NCBI GenBank assembly: GCA_027311705.1
Contig: DAICYJ010000218.1
Location: forward strand, 1 to 36,212
Reading direction: 5' to 3'
Origin: Novosphingobium sp.
GTDB taxonomy: Bacteria; Pseudomonadota; Alphaproteobacteria; Sphingomonadales; Sphingomonadaceae
Length of the DNA stretch: 36,212 nt
Shown: one piece after another, positions 1 to 10,583 of the stretch
Layout: each line of letters begins with the position of its first letter
Position numbering within the stretch: the stretch's first letter is position 1
Translations under genes and position numbers: made by a program
The notes under the pieces: model-generated
What the model was told of the DNA's origin: nothing
The model's database searches: none
Seen by the model: only the letters and a program-made list of their open reading frames with translations

Positions 1-785
1 CCTCCGATGATCTTGTCATTGCCGCTCCCGCCGCGCATCGAAGGAAGAAACGGCAGGTCGAGTACATCGTCCGTACCCGTGCCAAGTCCGGTGTCGGCGA
101 GGATCGCAAGGTCGAGCGATCCGATGCCATACGCGTGTCCCATGTACATCGCCGGCGTCATCAGACCGAAAGCCTGGCCGGCATTGAAATTGTCGTAATG
201 GACGTAGTTTCCTGAAGTCAGGCCAACCGCGCGTCGAACATTCGGTCCCCAGAAATGTACGGAATTGCCGTTGTGGAGCAGCCGGTAGTCGAAGGGCGTC
301 TTGATGTCGTCCAGGAAGGTTGCGCTGCTCTGGTCAAAATTACCGCCGAAGCCCAGACCGTGGCCGATCTCGTGAAGCATCAGCCCCAATCCGTCAAATT
401 TGCCAGCCGGCGGGGTGTTATCGGTCTCCGGATTGGGATCGAGATAGACGTCCTTCAGGGTATCGGCGTTGATCTGGATGGTGATGTCGGGGTCGGCGCT
501 TCCATTCCTGACCCGGTTGCCCTCAAGCTGGAGGGCAACGCTGCTGACCCAGTACGACGCCGATCCATCATGCGTGATCACAGCCCCACGCGTCGGCCCG
601 CCGGTGGCAAGCACCGTGCCTGGCAATCCGTGGACGATTTCGATCCGCACGTCGATAGATGCATCGCCTGCGAGATTGTTGCTCCACAGGCTCATTGCCT
701 GGGTGGCAAGGCCTTCGATCAACCCGGTTGTGATTGACCCAACCCCGGCGGAATCGACGACGGTGAAGTGCGCCTTGATCGTCAT
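1..785 (-). CDS. Putative zinc metalloprotease with start of RTX-like repeats (C-terminus truncated by window edge)
   Basis: Manual minus-strand translation from ATG at 785: MTIKAHFTVVDSAGVGSITTGLIEG...LGLMLHEIGHGLGFGGNFDQ...LPFLPSMRGGSGNDKIIGG. HEIGH zinc-binding motif, then GGSGNDKIIGG resembling RTX/hemolysin Ca-binding repeats. The frame stays open to position 1, so it is absent from the ORF track. Confidence 0.8.
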   Translation of the reverse strand, partial: MTIKAHFTVVDSAGVGSITTGLIEGLATQAMSLWSNNLAGDASIDVRIEIVHGLPGTVLATGGPTRGAVITHDGSASYWVSSVALQLEGNRVRNGSADPDITIQINADTLKDVYLDPNPETDNTPPAGKFDGLGLMLHEIGHGLGFGGNFDQSSATFLDDIKTPFDYRLLHNGNSVHFWGPNVRRAVGLTSGNYVHYDNFNAGQAFGLMTPAMYMGHAYGIGSLDLAILADTGLGTGTDDVLDLPFLPSMRGGSGNDKIIG

Positions 786-839
786 GTTCTCGCCTGAATC
801 GTTCAGGCAGCACTGCCAGCAATGTCGCACGCACGCAAC

Positions 840-1595
840 TTAACCCGCGAACCACCCCCACAACAGCCGCCCGGTCAGCCCCAAGCTCACCGTCACCAGC
901 AGCGGGCGGATCAGGCGTGCGCCGAAGCGGGTGGCATAGTGCGCGCCCAGCCAGGCGCCCGCCATCGCGCCCGCGCCCATGCACAGGCCGAGCAGCCACA
1001 GAACTTGGCCGCCGAACGCGAACACGATGCCGCTGGCGACATTGCTGGTGAGGTTCAGCAGCTTGGTGAGCCCGGTGGCGCGGGTGAGGCCCAAGCCGCG
1101 CAGGCCGACAAGGCTGGTGGCAAAGAACTGTCCGGTGCCGGGGCCGAAGAACCCGTCGTAGAACGCGATGCCGCCGGCCACCTGAAGGTATCCGCGATCG
1201 GTAAGGCGGGCGTGGCGATCGGCATCGGTCATGCGCGGCGACAGCACGGTGTAGAGCGCCACCGCCATCAGCAGCAGCGGCACGATCAGGCGGAGCACCT
1301 GCGCATCCAGCCGCTGGATCAGCAGCGCGCCCGCGCTCGCCCCGGCAAAGGCGGCGGCCACGCCCGGCAGGTTTCCCCGCAACGTAAACAGGCCTGCCTT
1401 GCGATAACGCCATGCCGCCACGCTGGTGCCGCACATCGATTGCAGCTTGTTGGTGCCCAGCACGGCGTGGGGCGGAAGCCCGGCAAAGATCAGCGCGGGC
1501 ATCATCAGCAGCCCGCCGCCGCCGGCAATGGCATCGATGAAACCCGTGAGCACCGCCACGCCGGTCAGTATCGCATAGAGGCCAGGTTCCATCAT
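840..1595 (-). CDS. TauE/SafE (TSUP) family membrane transporter
   Basis: 251 aa, multiple hydrophobic helices, [40 protein letters not shown] is typical of the TSUP family. Confidence 0.88.
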   Translation of the reverse strand: MMEPGLYAILTGVAVLTGFIDAIAGGGGLLMMPALIFAGLPPHAVLGTNKLQSMCGTSVAAWRYRKAGLFTLRGNLPGVAAAFAGASAGALLIQRLDAQVLRLIVPLLLMAVALYTVLSPRMTDADRHARLTDRGYLQVAGGIAFYDGFFGPGTGQFFATSLVGLRGLGLTRATGLTKLLNLTSNVASGIVFAFGGQVLWLLGLCMGAGAMAGAWLGAHYATRFGARLIRPLLVTVSLGLTGRLLWGWFAG

Positions 1596-1705
1596 GGCTG
1601 CGGTTTGCCGCCTTCATGCCGCCATCGCAACCTTGGCGCGCGCTTTCACACCGGTTCCCCACCAACGCGTTTGGAACTTCGGCAGGTCTGGGGCATCTAG
1701 GCCGC

Positions 1706-2665
1706 ATGGAACCCATTCTAGATATATGCGGCCTCGGCAAAACATACGAAGGCGGGCAGGTCGCGCTCGCGGATGTCGATCTGGCCATCAACAAGGGCGA
1801 GATTTTCGCGCTGCTCGGCCCCAATGGCGCGGGCAAGACGACGCTGATCGGCGCGGTGTGCGGGCTGGTGCGGCCGACGACCGGCACGATCCGCGCCTTT
1901 GGCCACGATCTGCTGCGCGATTGGCGCAAGGCGCGCGCGCGCATCGGGCTGGTGCCGCAGGAACTGGCGACCGACATGTTCGAGCCGGTGGGCCACGCCG
2001 TCGCCTATTCGCGCGGACTGTTCGGTCGCCCGCGCGACGATGCGCGGGTGGAGGAAGTGCTGCGCAGCCTGTCGCTGTGGGACAAGCGCGAGGCCAAGAT
2101 CCGCGAGCTTTCGGGCGGGATGAAGCGCCGCGTATTGATCGCCAAGGCGCTGGCGCACGATCCCGACCTGCTGTTCCTCGACGAGCCGACCGCCGGCGTG
2201 GACGTCGAACTGCGGCGCGACATGTGGCACCAGATCGGCGCACTGCGCGAAGCGGGCGTCACCATCATCCTGACCACGCACTATATCGAGGAAGCCGAGG
2301 AAATGGCCGACCGCATCGGCATCATCGATGGTGGCCGGCTGAAGCTGGTCGAGGAAAAGCACGCTCTGATCGACCGGCTGGGGCGGCTGGAAGCGCATAT
2401 CGGGCTGGAGCAGCCGTTGCAGGCGGTGCCGGCCAGCCTGAGCGATCTGCACGTCGATCTGATCAACGAAGGCCGCACGCTATGCTTCCACGCCGAAACC
2501 CGCGAGGAACGCGAAACCGGGCTGGCGCGGCTGGTGCAGCGGTTGAGCGCCGAGCACATCGGCTTCACCACGCTCGACGTGAAGCAATCGAGCCTGGAGG
2601 ACATTTTCGTCCGCCTGACCGGGCCTCATGCCATCGATGCGCCAGCACGGGAGCGCGCGGCATGA
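1706..2665 (+). CDS. ABC transporter ATP-binding protein (ABC-2 type)
   Basis: Walker [10 protein letters not shown], signature LSGGMKRR, Walker [13 protein letters not shown]. Start chosen at ATG 1706 ([14 protein letters not shown]). Confidence 0.93.
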   Translation: MEPILDICGLGKTYEGGQVALADVDLAINKGEIFALLGPNGAGKTTLIGAVCGLVRPTTGTIRAFGHDLLRDWRKARARIGLVPQELATDMFEPVGHAVAYSRGLFGRPRDDARVEEVLRSLSLWDKREAKIRELSGGMKRRVLIAKALAHDPDLLFLDEPTAGVDVELRRDMWHQIGALREAGVTIILTTHYIEEAEEMADRIGIIDGGRLKLVEEKHALIDRLGRLEAHIGLEQPLQAVPASLSDLHVDLINEGRTLCFHAETREERETGLARLVQRLSAEHIGFTTLDVKQSSLEDIFVRLTGPHAIDAPARERAA

Positions 2666-3423
2666 ACTGGCGTGGCGCATTCACGATCTATCGCTGGGAA
2701 CTCGCGCGCACATGGCGCACGCTGTTCGAATCGATCCTCTCACCGGTGCTGACCACATCGCTGTATTTCGTGGTGTTCGGTACCGCCATCGGCGGCCAGA
2801 TACAGATGATCGGCGGGGTCAGCTACGCCGCGTTCATTGTGCCCGGCCTGCTGTTGATGACGGTGCTGAACGAATCCACCGCCAACGCCAGCTTCGGCAT
2901 TTACCTGCCGCGCTTTACCGGTTCGATCTATGAACTGCTGTCGTCGCCCACGGGAGTTACCGAAACGGTGATCGGCTATATCGGCGCGGCGGCGACCAAA
3001 TCGGTCATTCTCGCCGCGATCATCGTCCTCACCGCGCGGCTGTTCGTCGATTTCCACGTGGTACATCCCGTGCTGGCGGTGGGCTTCGTCGTGCTGATCG
3101 CCATTTCGTTTTCGGCGTTCGGGTTCATCCTGGGCTGCTGGGCCGATGGTTTCGAAAAGCTGCAGGTGGTGCCGATGCTGGTGCTTACCCCGCTGACATT
3201 CCTGGGCGGCACGTTCTATTCGCTCGACATGCTGCAGGAGCCTTGGCGCAGCGTGGCGATGGCCAATCCGGTGGTCTATCTGGTCAATGGCTTGCGCTGG
3301 ACCTTTTATGGCCAAGCCGATGTCGACATTCGCATTTCGTTCGCGCTGACGCTGGCGTTCCTTGGCGTATGTGCGGCGGTCATCGGCTGGATCTTCCGCA
3401 CCGGCTATCGCCTGCGGACGTGA
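2662..3423 (+). CDS. ABC-2 type transporter permease
   Basis: Starts [28 protein letters not shown]; hydrophobic permease; ATGA overlap with the preceding ATPase gene. Confidence 0.92.
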   Translation: MNWRGAFTIYRWELARTWRTLFESILSPVLTTSLYFVVFGTAIGGQIQMIGGVSYAAFIVPGLLLMTVLNESTANASFGIYLPRFTGSIYELLSSPTGVTETVIGYIGAAATKSVILAAIIVLTARLFVDFHVVHPVLAVGFVVLIAISFSAFGFILGCWADGFEKLQVVPMLVLTPLTFLGGTFYSLDMLQEPWRSVAMANPVVYLVNGLRWTFYGQADVDIRISFALTLAFLGVCAAVIGWIFRTGYRLRT

Positions 3424-3460
3424 CCTCGACGCGGGGCGGGCAAGGCGCTAGGCGGCGGGG

Positions 3461-4585
3461 ATGACCCGCTTCGACTTCACCATCCACGCCACCGAGGGCA
3501 AGGCCCGCACCGGCACCATCCAGATGCAGCGCGGCGAGATCCGCACGCCTGCGTTCATGCCCGTCGGCACCGCCGCCACGGTCAAGGCGATGAAGGTGGA
3601 GGATGTGCGCGCCAGCGGGGCGGACATCATTCTGGGCAATACCTATCACCTGATGCTGCGCCCCGGCGCGGAACGCGTCGCGCGGCTGGGCGGCCTGCAC
3701 AAGTTCATGGGTTGGGACCGCCCCATCCTGACCGACAGCGGCGGCTATCAGGTGATGAGCCTGTCTGACTTGCGCAAGATCACCGAGGAAGGCGTGACCT
3801 TCGCCAGCCACCTCGATGGATCGCGCCACATGCTCAGCCCCGAACGCTCGATGGAAATCCAGCGGCTGCTGGGGTCTGACATCGTGATGGCGTTCGATGA
3901 ATGCCCGCGCGCCGACCAGCCGCGCGACGTGATCGCAAAGAGCATGGAAATGTCGATGCGCTGGGCCAAGCGCAGCCGCGATGGCTTCGATGCGGGCGGC
4001 GAACATGCCGAACGGTCGGCGCTGTTCGGCATCCAGCAGGGCGCGCTGGACGAAGGCCTGCGCAAGTACAGTGCCGATGCGCTCGCCGACATCGGCTTCG
4101 ATGGATACGCCATCGGCGGCCTTGCGGTGGGGGAAGGGCAGGAGGCGATGTTCGCCACGCTCGATTTCGCGCCCGGCCAGTTGCCGGCGGATCGCCCCCG
4201 CTACCTGATGGGCGTGGGCAAGCCCGACGACCTCGTTGGGGCGGTGGAGCGCGGCGTGGACATGTTCGATTGCGTGCTGCCCACGCGATCGGGCCGCAAC
4301 GGGCAGGCGTTCACGTGGAACGGCCCGCTGAACATGCGCAACGCCCGCCACGCGGAAGACAGCGCCCCGATCGATGACCGCTGCGCTTGCCCGGTCTGCG
4401 CGAAATACACCCGCGCCTATCTGCACCACCTGATCAGGTGCGGCGAAATGCTGGGTGCGATGCTGCTGACCGAGCACAATCTGTGGTTCTATCAGCAATT
4501 GATGGCCGGCATGCGCGCCGCGATTGCGGAGGGTACGTTTGCGGTGTTTGCAGGGCAATTCCGGCGGGATTATCTCAAAACATAA
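3461..4585 (+). CDS. tgt: Queuine tRNA-ribosyltransferase
   Basis: 374 aa; [44 protein letters not shown], ...[13 protein letters not shown], CxCxxC zinc site (CACPVC). Confidence 0.97.
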   Translation: MTRFDFTIHATEGKARTGTIQMQRGEIRTPAFMPVGTAATVKAMKVEDVRASGADIILGNTYHLMLRPGAERVARLGGLHKFMGWDRPILTDSGGYQVMSLSDLRKITEEGVTFASHLDGSRHMLSPERSMEIQRLLGSDIVMAFDECPRADQPRDVIAKSMEMSMRWAKRSRDGFDAGGEHAERSALFGIQQGALDEGLRKYSADALADIGFDGYAIGGLAVGEGQEAMFATLDFAPGQLPADRPRYLMGVGKPDDLVGAVERGVDMFDCVLPTRSGRNGQAFTWNGPLNMRNARHAEDSAPIDDRCACPVCAKYTRAYLHHLIRCGEMLGAMLLTEHNLWFYQQLMAGMRAAIAEGTFAVFAGQFRRDYLKT

Positions 4586-4710
4586 CATTGGCGGTCGGTG
4601 AGGGGCGGCCTTTGTAAAGGCGTTGCCCGAACAGCCCGATAATGGGATCAAGAGACCGCGGCCCCGCGTTGGCGGTGCCGCATGGATGGTGAAATTCGGG
4701 AGGCGGCAGG

Positions 4711-5325
4711 ATGAATGTGCGTACGACGGGCGCGTGTCTTGCTCTGCTGGCGGGTGCGCTTGCTGTTGGTCCGCTGCTGACCAGCGCAGCGTCGGCAGCC
4801 GAAACCGCGCCATCCGCTCCTTTCGTGGCGCCGGACTACGTGGTGCCTACTTTGGCGAGAGCCCCGCATTTCAAAGTCGTTCCGCTTGGCCCTGCTTTGG
4901 CGAAGATCGATTTCGACGCCTATATGTCGTCCATCGAACACCTGCAAAAGACGTTTACGCGCAGCACTGACTGGCCGCACGCGGGCATCTCGGACGCCGA
5001 CGCCATGAAGGATATGGAAACCGAACAGGCGCGTTTCCGGAACCGAGAATCGTTCGCCTACTCAGTGCTGACTTCGGATGGCCTGCGAGAGCGCGGGTGC
5101 ATCTATGTTTCACCCAGCCCAGTTGGCGGTTACGATGCGGTCGTCAGGATCTGGGTAACGAAGGCGGAATACGACGCCGGGTTCGACGCGGAACTCTATG
5201 CATGGGCTGCAAAATGGGTGCAGAAGAAATGGCCCTTCCGCCAGGTCGCCTATCCGGGCCGCGCCATTGATTGGGTAACGTGGGATCGGCTTGTCGCAAA
5301 AGGCAAAGTGATGGGCGGGGCCTAA
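4711..5325 (+). CDS. Hypothetical exported protein
   Basis: 204 aa with N-terminal hydrophobic signal peptide (ACLALLAGALAVGPLLTSAASAAE); no family recognised. Confidence 0.75.
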   Translation: MNVRTTGACLALLAGALAVGPLLTSAASAAETAPSAPFVAPDYVVPTLARAPHFKVVPLGPALAKIDFDAYMSSIEHLQKTFTRSTDWPHAGISDADAMKDMETEQARFRNRESFAYSVLTSDGLRERGCIYVSPSPVGGYDAVVRIWVTKAEYDAGFDAELYAWAAKWVQKKWPFRQVAYPGRAIDWVTWDRLVAKGKVMGGA

Positions 5326-5338
5326 GCTCCCGGAAATC

Positions 5339-5545
5339 TCAGGCCGCCAGTTCGCGCCCCATCATACCGTCATCGTCATCGACAGCCTGCGTTTCCAACC
5401 GCGTGCCCGGATACTGGTAGAACGCACCTGATCGCTGTTCGTAAAACCCGGCGCCGATGCTGCCGGCCTGTCGCTGTGCAGTTTCGAGGTCGCCGTACCA
5501 TTTGCCGGAACGGTGTGCGGTGGTGAAGCGGTACATGATCGTCAT
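5339..5545 (-). CDS. Hypothetical small protein
   Basis: 68-aa ORF in the intergenic space between the exported protein and rpsD; no antisense conflict, but small. Confidence 0.45.
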   Translation of the reverse strand: MTIMYRFTTAHRSGKWYGDLETAQRQAGSIGAGFYEQRSGAFYQYPGTRLETQAVDDDDGMMGRELAA

Positions 5546-5605
5546 GCCGCAACAATCGCGGCTGCGGCATGTTGTTCCCGCGGTTTAATGCGTTCTTTCG
5601 CAACG

Positions 5606-5632
5606 AAAAAGGCGGAGCTTGCGCCCCGCCTT
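5606..5632 (-). terminator. Rho-independent terminator of rpsD
   Basis: Minus-strand AAGGCGGGGC-GCAA-GCTCCGCCTT followed by TTTC, immediately downstream of the rpsD stop. Confidence 0.8.
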
Positions 5633-5662
5633 CTTGCGTTTTTCTTCAGTCGGAAAAACCGA

Positions 5663-6274
5663 TCAGCGCGAATAGAATTCGACGACCAGGTTCGGTTCCA
5701 TCTTCACCGGATAGGGCACTTCGTCAAGCGTCGGAACGCGCACGAAGGTCGCCTTGTCGGCTTCGGTGACGACGTAATCAGGCACGTCACGCTCGGGCAG
5801 AGTCTGCGCTTCGGCAATCAGGGCCATTTCCTTGGCCTTGGTGCCGAGGCTCAGCACGTCGCCCGGACGCACGCGGCGGCTGGCGATGTTGCACTTCACG
5901 CCGTTGACGTAGATGTGGCCGTGCGAAACGATCTGGCGGGCGGCGAAGATGGTCGGCGCGAACTTGGCGCGGTACACAACCATGTCGAGACGCTGTTCGA
6001 GCAGGCCGATCAGGTTCTGGCCGGTATCGCCCTTCATCGAGGACGCTTCCTGATAGGTGCGCTTGAACTGCTTTTCGGTCACGTCGCCATAATAGCCGCG
6101 CAGCTTCTGTTTGGCGCGCAGCTGGATGCCGAAGTCCGAAACCTTGCTCTTGCGGCGCTGGCCGTGCTGGCCGGGGCCATACGAACGGCGGTTTACCGAA
6201 GACTTGGGACGGCCCCAGATGTTTTCGCCAAGACGGCGGTCAATCTTATGCTTAGATGCCTTGCGCTTCGACAC
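5663..6274 (-). CDS. rpsD: 30S ribosomal protein S4
   Basis: 203 aa [22 protein letters not shown]...; S4 domain [31 protein letters not shown]. Confidence 0.97.
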   Translation of the reverse strand: MSKRKASKHKIDRRLGENIWGRPKSSVNRRSYGPGQHGQRRKSKVSDFGIQLRAKQKLRGYYGDVTEKQFKRTYQEASSMKGDTGQNLIGLLEQRLDMVVYRAKFAPTIFAARQIVSHGHIYVNGVKCNIASRRVRPGDVLSLGTKAKEMALIAEAQTLPERDVPDYVVTEADKATFVRVPTLDEVPYPVKMEPNLVVEFYSR

Positions 6275-6462
6275 GAAAGGTTCCTTTCAACTTTGCTCAA
6301 TAGCCCGGCTGGAACGCCGATGCTTCGTGGACCCGGAACCGCACCACATCACCGATATGCGATGTGCGGCCGCTGCTTCACCGGGTGTGCAGGGCCAATT
6401 GCGAAGCGCGGCCTAGAACAGTCAATTAGCGAAATGTCAAGGCAGCCGGGCATAGACAGGAA

Positions 6463-6813
6463 ATGTTTTTTGAGGTCCAATGTCCGATGATGCAAGAACC
6501 GCCACCCAGCCCCGGTGAATACCGGCTGCCGCTCCCTGTCGCTGGCGGGGCCGAAGCTGTGCCTGGCGGAATAGAGGCCATCGACCGGCTTATCCTCGAA
6601 CTGCTGTCGCAGCGCTTTGCCCTGCTGCGCGATGCCGCGCGCAATGGCGCGGCAATCGATTACGATGATGAAGACCATCGCCGCGCGGCAATCTCCGGCG
6701 CGCGTCGCCTCGCGTTCGAACTTGGCGTGCCGGTGGGCCTTGTCGGTGATTTCTGGGATCGGCTCCACGATGCCACGGCGGCGTCCATTCGCCAGGCGAT
6801 GCGCGAGGTTTAA
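6463..6813 (+). CDS. Chorismate mutase-like (AroQ fold) protein
   Basis: GGIEAIDRLILELLSQRFALLRDAARNG...DEDHRRAAI...ASIRQAM matches the AroQ helical pattern. The true start may be the internal ATG at 6487. Confidence 0.7.
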   Translation: MFFEVQCPMMQEPPPSPGEYRLPLPVAGGAEAVPGGIEAIDRLILELLSQRFALLRDAARNGAAIDYDDEDHRRAAISGARRLAFELGVPVGLVGDFWDRLHDATAASIRQAMREV

Positions 6814-7556
6814 CTCCGCCCCCGCGGCGAACGCACCCCCGGCGTGCGCGCCAGCACGCTCAGCACGCCGCGAAAAGTGCGCAATTCCAGATGATTCCAT
6901 GCCGGCTTGGTCAGCACGCTGCGCAAGGTGCGGCGCGTCGCGTCGGCACGGGCGGCGGGTTCGAAATATCCGCGCGGGTCCAGCATGTCGCAGATTTGCG
7001 CGAACATGCCTTCGAATTCGTCCTGCGGGGCCGGGGGCAGAATCTCCTCCACCGTTGGCTGCACCAGATCGTTGGTGGCCCCGGCATGCTTCGACCATTC
7101 ATAGGCGCACAGGATCACCGCCTGCGCCAGATTGATCGAGGCGAATTCGGGGTTGATCGGCACGGTCAGAATGGCACGGGCCAGCGCCACGTCGTCGGTT
7201 TCAAGTCCCGACCGCTCCGGCCCGAACACCAGCGCGCTGCGGCCCACTGCCGTCACGATCTCGCGCGCGGCCTGTTCAGGCGTGACGACCGGCTTGGTCA
7301 CCCCGCGCTTGCGCACAGTGGTTGCGTAAACGTGGCTGCAATCGGAAACCGCCTCGGCCAGCGTTTCGAACACCTGCGCATTGGCCAACACGCCGTCTGC
7401 ACCCGCCGCTGCCGGCCCGGCGGACGGATTGGGCCAGCCATCGCGCGGGGTGACGAGCCGAAGCTCCACCAGCCCGAAATTGAGCATGGCCCGCGCCGCC
7501 TTGCCGATATTCTCACCCAGTTGCGGACGCACGAGCACGATGACGGGCTGGCTCAC
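6810..7556 (-). CDS. trmJ: tRNA (cytidine/uridine-2'-O-)-methyltransferase, TrmJ-like SPOUT family
   Basis: 248 aa; [54 protein letters not shown]. Confidence 0.92.
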   Translation of the reverse strand: MSQPVIVLVRPQLGENIGKAARAMLNFGLVELRLVTPRDGWPNPSAGPAAAGADGVLANAQVFETLAEAVSDCSHVYATTVRKRGVTKPVVTPEQAAREIVTAVGRSALVFGPERSGLETDDVALARAILTVPINPEFASINLAQAVILCAYEWSKHAGATNDLVQPTVEEILPPAPQDEFEGMFAQICDMLDPRGYFEPAARADATRRTLRSVLTKPAWNHLELRTFRGVLSVLARTPGVRSPRGRS

Positions 7557-8014
7557 GTCCCGCCCACTTCACGCACCGTGCTGGCAAATTCCTCGAAATC
7601 GCGCGCTTCGGTGAAATCGCGATAGACGCTGGCGAAACGGATGTAGGCGACGCTATCCAGCTGGCGCAGGCCTTCCATCACCATCTCGCCAATCGCCTTG
7701 GAAGGGACCTCGCTGTCGCCCATCGTCTCGATCTGGCGCTGGATGCCGGAAACGAGCTGATCTAGCCGTTCCTGCGAGACCGGGCGCTTGCGACAGGCGA
7801 GCGCGACCGATTGCTCGATCTTCAGCCGATCGAACGGTTCGCGCGTATCGCCCGCCTTCACCACCATCACTTCGCGCAATTGCACGCGTTCGAATGTGGT
7901 GAAGCGCGCGCCGCAGCCTTCGCATTGACGGCGCCGGCGGATCGAGGTGTTGTCCTCGCTCGGCCGGCTGTCCTTCACCTGGCTGTTGTCATGGGCACAG
8001 AACGGGCATCGCAT
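7553..8014 (-). CDS. nrdR: Transcriptional repressor NrdR
   Basis: [46 protein letters not shown]; classic zinc ribbon plus ATP-cone. Confidence 0.97.
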   Translation of the reverse strand: MRCPFCAHDNSQVKDSRPSEDNTSIRRRRQCEGCGARFTTFERVQLREVMVVKAGDTREPFDRLKIEQSVALACRKRPVSQERLDQLVSGIQRQIETMGDSEVPSKAIGEMVMEGLRQLDSVAYIRFASVYRDFTEARDFEEFASTVREVGGT

Positions 8015-8412
8015 TAGCCTGCACCTGCAATTGCGCTCTTCATGTTCTCATTAGCTATGCCTAGCTCGGCTGCATTTATCCAACCTTCGGCAAATTGCTG
8101 AGTAACAATCTTCGCAAAGATGCTTCTTTTGGACTGACCATTCATACCCAATATACCGCGATATGTATGATCAATTCCCATTTCGATATCGTGCAAGCAG
8201 GTGTTTACGATCATGTCTCCCACGACATCCTTAGGCCTGTGTCCGTCAAACACGACTCGGCGTTCGACTTCTTTCGAATGCTTAAGGAGCGCACTTTTCA
8301 CTTTGCTGTAGACCTCTTCCCAAGCAAATTCATCACTTAGTTCAGAGGCATAAATGCACAAGACCCGTAGGCATTGCCGCTCGTAGGCAGGACGAAAGAG
8401 AAATCTGAACAT
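8014..8412 (-). CDS. Hypothetical protein, AT-richer than its neighbours
   Basis: 132-aa ORF whose TAA overlaps the nrdR ATG by 1 nt (TAATG); visibly lower GC; no family recognised. Confidence 0.7.
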   Translation of the reverse strand: MFRFLFRPAYERQCLRVLCIYASELSDEFAWEEVYSKVKSALLKHSKEVERRVVFDGHRPKDVVGDMIVNTCLHDIEMGIDHTYRGILGMNGQSKRSIFAKIVTQQFAEGWINAAELGIANENMKSAIAGAG

Positions 8413-8444
8413 CGGTCGCCCCTGCCTACTTCTTCAGTTGCGGC

Positions 8445-8651
8445 TTAGCGTTTGATCCTCTGCCAGAACGCAAATCCTGCGCCCACGGCCAGGCCCAGCG
8501 GCAGCGACACGATCGGCAGGATCGCGCCGGCCACCGCCCCGATGCCGGCGCCAATCAGCACAGGCTTGGTCGAAGGATGGTTCATGCCCTGCTTGGCCAT
8601 GCCCGAAATCTCGTCCTTCGCGCGGGTGGCGATATCGTCCTGCTCGTTCAT
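8445..8651 (-). CDS. Small hypothetical membrane protein
   Basis: Start taken at ATG 8651 (MNEQDDIATRAKDEISGMAKQGMNHPSTKPVLIGAGIGAVAGAILPIVSLPLGLAVGAGFAFWQRIKR); glycine-rich transmembrane stretch. Confidence 0.7.
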   Translation of the reverse strand: MNEQDDIATRAKDEISGMAKQGMNHPSTKPVLIGAGIGAVAGAILPIVSLPLGLAVGAGFAFWQRIKR

Positions 8652-8655
8652 GGCG

Positions 8656-9984
8656 TTACATCTCCAGGTAGATGGGGAAGCTGGTGCACAGATCGGCAAC
8701 GCGATCACGCACCCGCTGTTCCACCTGACCATCGCCTGCTTCGCCATTGCGGGCAAGCCCGTCGACCACTTCGGCGATCAGCTTGCCGATCTGACGGAAC
8801 TCATCCTCGCGGAAACCGCGCGTCGTGCCCGCCGGGGTGCCCAGACGGATGCCCGACGTGACGAACGGCGAGCGCGTGTCGAACGGAATGCCATTCTTGT
8901 TGCAGGTGAGCCAGGCGCGATCGAGGCCCTTTTCGGCGATCTTGCCCGAAACGTCCTTAGCCGTAAGGTCCACCAGCATCAGGTGGTTGTCGGTCCCGCC
9001 CGAAACGATGCCGAGGCCCGCTTCCTGCAAGCTGGTCGCCAGCGCCTGGGCATTGGCGACGATCTGGTGGGCATAGGCCTTGAACTCAGGCCGCAGCGCT
9101 TCGGCAAATGCCACCGCCTTGCCGGCGATGACGTGCATCAGCGGGCCACCCTGCATGCCGGGGAACACCGCCATGTTGATCTTCTTGGCCAGGTCCTCGT
9201 CGTTGGTGAGGATCACGCCCGAACGCGGCCCGCGCAAGGATTTGTGCGTGGTGGTGGTCACCACGTGCGCGTGCGGGAAGGGCGAGGGGTGCGCGCCGCC
9301 CGCCACAAGGCCCGAAATGTGCGACATGTCGACCAGCAGCCACGCTCCCACTTCGTCGGCAATCGCGCGGAAAGCTTCCCAATCCCAGATGCGGGAATAG
9401 GCGGTGCCGCCGGCAATGATCAGCTTGGGCTTGGTCTCGCGCGCGATGCGGGCAACCTCGTCCATATCGATCAGGTGATCGTCGGCACGCACGCCATAGG
9501 GGATGGGCTTGAACCACTTGCCGCTCATGTTCACGGGCGAGCCGTGCGTCAGGTGGCCGCCCGAATTGAGGTCCAGCCCCATGAAGGTGTCGCCGGGCTG
9601 CAGCAGCGCAAGGAAAACGGCCTGGTTCATCTGGCTGCCCGAATTGGGCTGCACATTGGCAAAATTGCAGCCGAACAGCTGCTTGGCGCGCTCGATGGCC
9701 AGCGTTTCGATCACGTCAGCATATTCGCAGCCGCCGTAATACCGCTTGCCGGGATAGCCTTCGGCATACTTGTTGGTGAGGACCGACCCGGTCGCTTCCA
9801 GCACGGCGAGGCTGGTGATGTTCTCGGACGCGATCAGCTCGATCTTGGTCTGCTGGCGGTGCAGTTCGCCCCGGATCGCGGCGAAAACTTCGCTGTCAGC
9901 CTGTTCGAGATGCTGGGTGAAGAAACCCGCCTTGCGGATTTCCGGCGCTGCGGTGGCAGTGGTCATCGTGGAGGGCTCCTTCAA
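8656..9984 (-). CDS. glyA: Serine hydroxymethyltransferase
   Basis: 442 aa; [46 protein letters not shown]-lysine motif. Confidence 0.98.
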   Translation of the reverse strand: MKEPSTMTTATAAPEIRKAGFFTQHLEQADSEVFAAIRGELHRQQTKIELIASENITSLAVLEATGSVLTNKYAEGYPGKRYYGGCEYADVIETLAIERAKQLFGCNFANVQPNSGSQMNQAVFLALLQPGDTFMGLDLNSGGHLTHGSPVNMSGKWFKPIPYGVRADDHLIDMDEVARIARETKPKLIIAGGTAYSRIWDWEAFRAIADEVGAWLLVDMSHISGLVAGGAHPSPFPHAHVVTTTTHKSLRGPRSGVILTNDEDLAKKINMAVFPGMQGGPLMHVIAGKAVAFAEALRPEFKAYAHQIVANAQALATSLQEAGLGIVSGGTDNHLMLVDLTAKDVSGKIAEKGLDRAWLTCNKNGIPFDTRSPFVTSGIRLGTPAGTTRGFREDEFRQIGKLIAEVVDGLARNGEAGDGQVEQRVRDRVADLCTSFPIYLEM

Positions 9985-10418
9985 AACGTGGGGTTGGAAA
10001 GCTTGTCGACCCGGCCGGCATGGCGCCCGCCGCCGAATTCACCGGCAAGAAATGCGTCGAGGCAGGCCTTGGCCATGTCCGGCCCGGTCAGCCGCGCACC
10101 CATCGCGATGCAATTGGCATCGTTGTGTTCACGGGCGAGGGCGGCAGACAGCGGCTCGCTCACCAACGCACAGCGGCAGGCCGGGTTGCGATTGACGGCA
10201 ATCGAAATGCCGATCCCCGATCCGCATAGCGCGACACCGAACTGCACAGTGCCATCGGCGACGACAGAGGCCAGCTTGTAGCCATAATCGGGATAATCGA
10301 CACGGTCAGCGGTTTCGGGGCCAAGATCGGCCACCTCGTGCCCCTGTTCGATAAGGTATTCGCGCAATTCGGCCTTCAGGTCGACAGCGGCGTGATCGGA
10401 AGCAATGGCAATGCGCAA
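9981..10418 (-). CDS. rpiB: Ribose-5-phosphate isomerase B
   Basis: [35 protein letters not shown]...[21 protein letters not shown] overlap with glyA. Confidence 0.95.
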   Translation of the reverse strand: MRIAIASDHAAVDLKAELREYLIEQGHEVADLGPETADRVDYPDYGYKLASVVADGTVQFGVALCGSGIGISIAVNRNPACRCALVSEPLSAALAREHNDANCIAMGARLTGPDMAKACLDAFLAGEFGGGRHAGRVDKLSNPTF

Positions 10419-10583
10419 GGCGGCGTGATCCTGTGCGAAGGGATTCGTTGCGCCCCCTTAAAGGCGGCAGCCGCGCATGGCGAGTCTTGTGGGGGTGATC
10501 GTGCCGGAGTCTTATGGGCCAGGTCGCCCGGCGCTAATCGTGGGGTTTGGCGAAAGGTCGGGAAACGGCGGAAGCCCCGTGCC

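Noticed and set aside
568-1977. 469-aa minus-strand ORF
   Set aside because: Out-of-frame with the well-supported TSUP transporter and metalloprotease reading frames.
1594-3423. 609-aa ORF as a single fusion protein
   Set aside because: Only the part from 2662 is a real permease; the upstream portion is an out-of-frame reading of the ABC ATPase gene.
4608-4621. GCCTTT-GT-AAAGGC palindrome after tgt as a terminator
   Set aside because: Only a 2-nt loop and no T-tract follows; insufficient support.
3380-4813. 477-aa minus-strand ORF
   Set aside because: Antisense shadow of tgt.
8452-10281. 609-aa plus-strand ORF
   Set aside because: Antisense shadow of glyA and rpiB.
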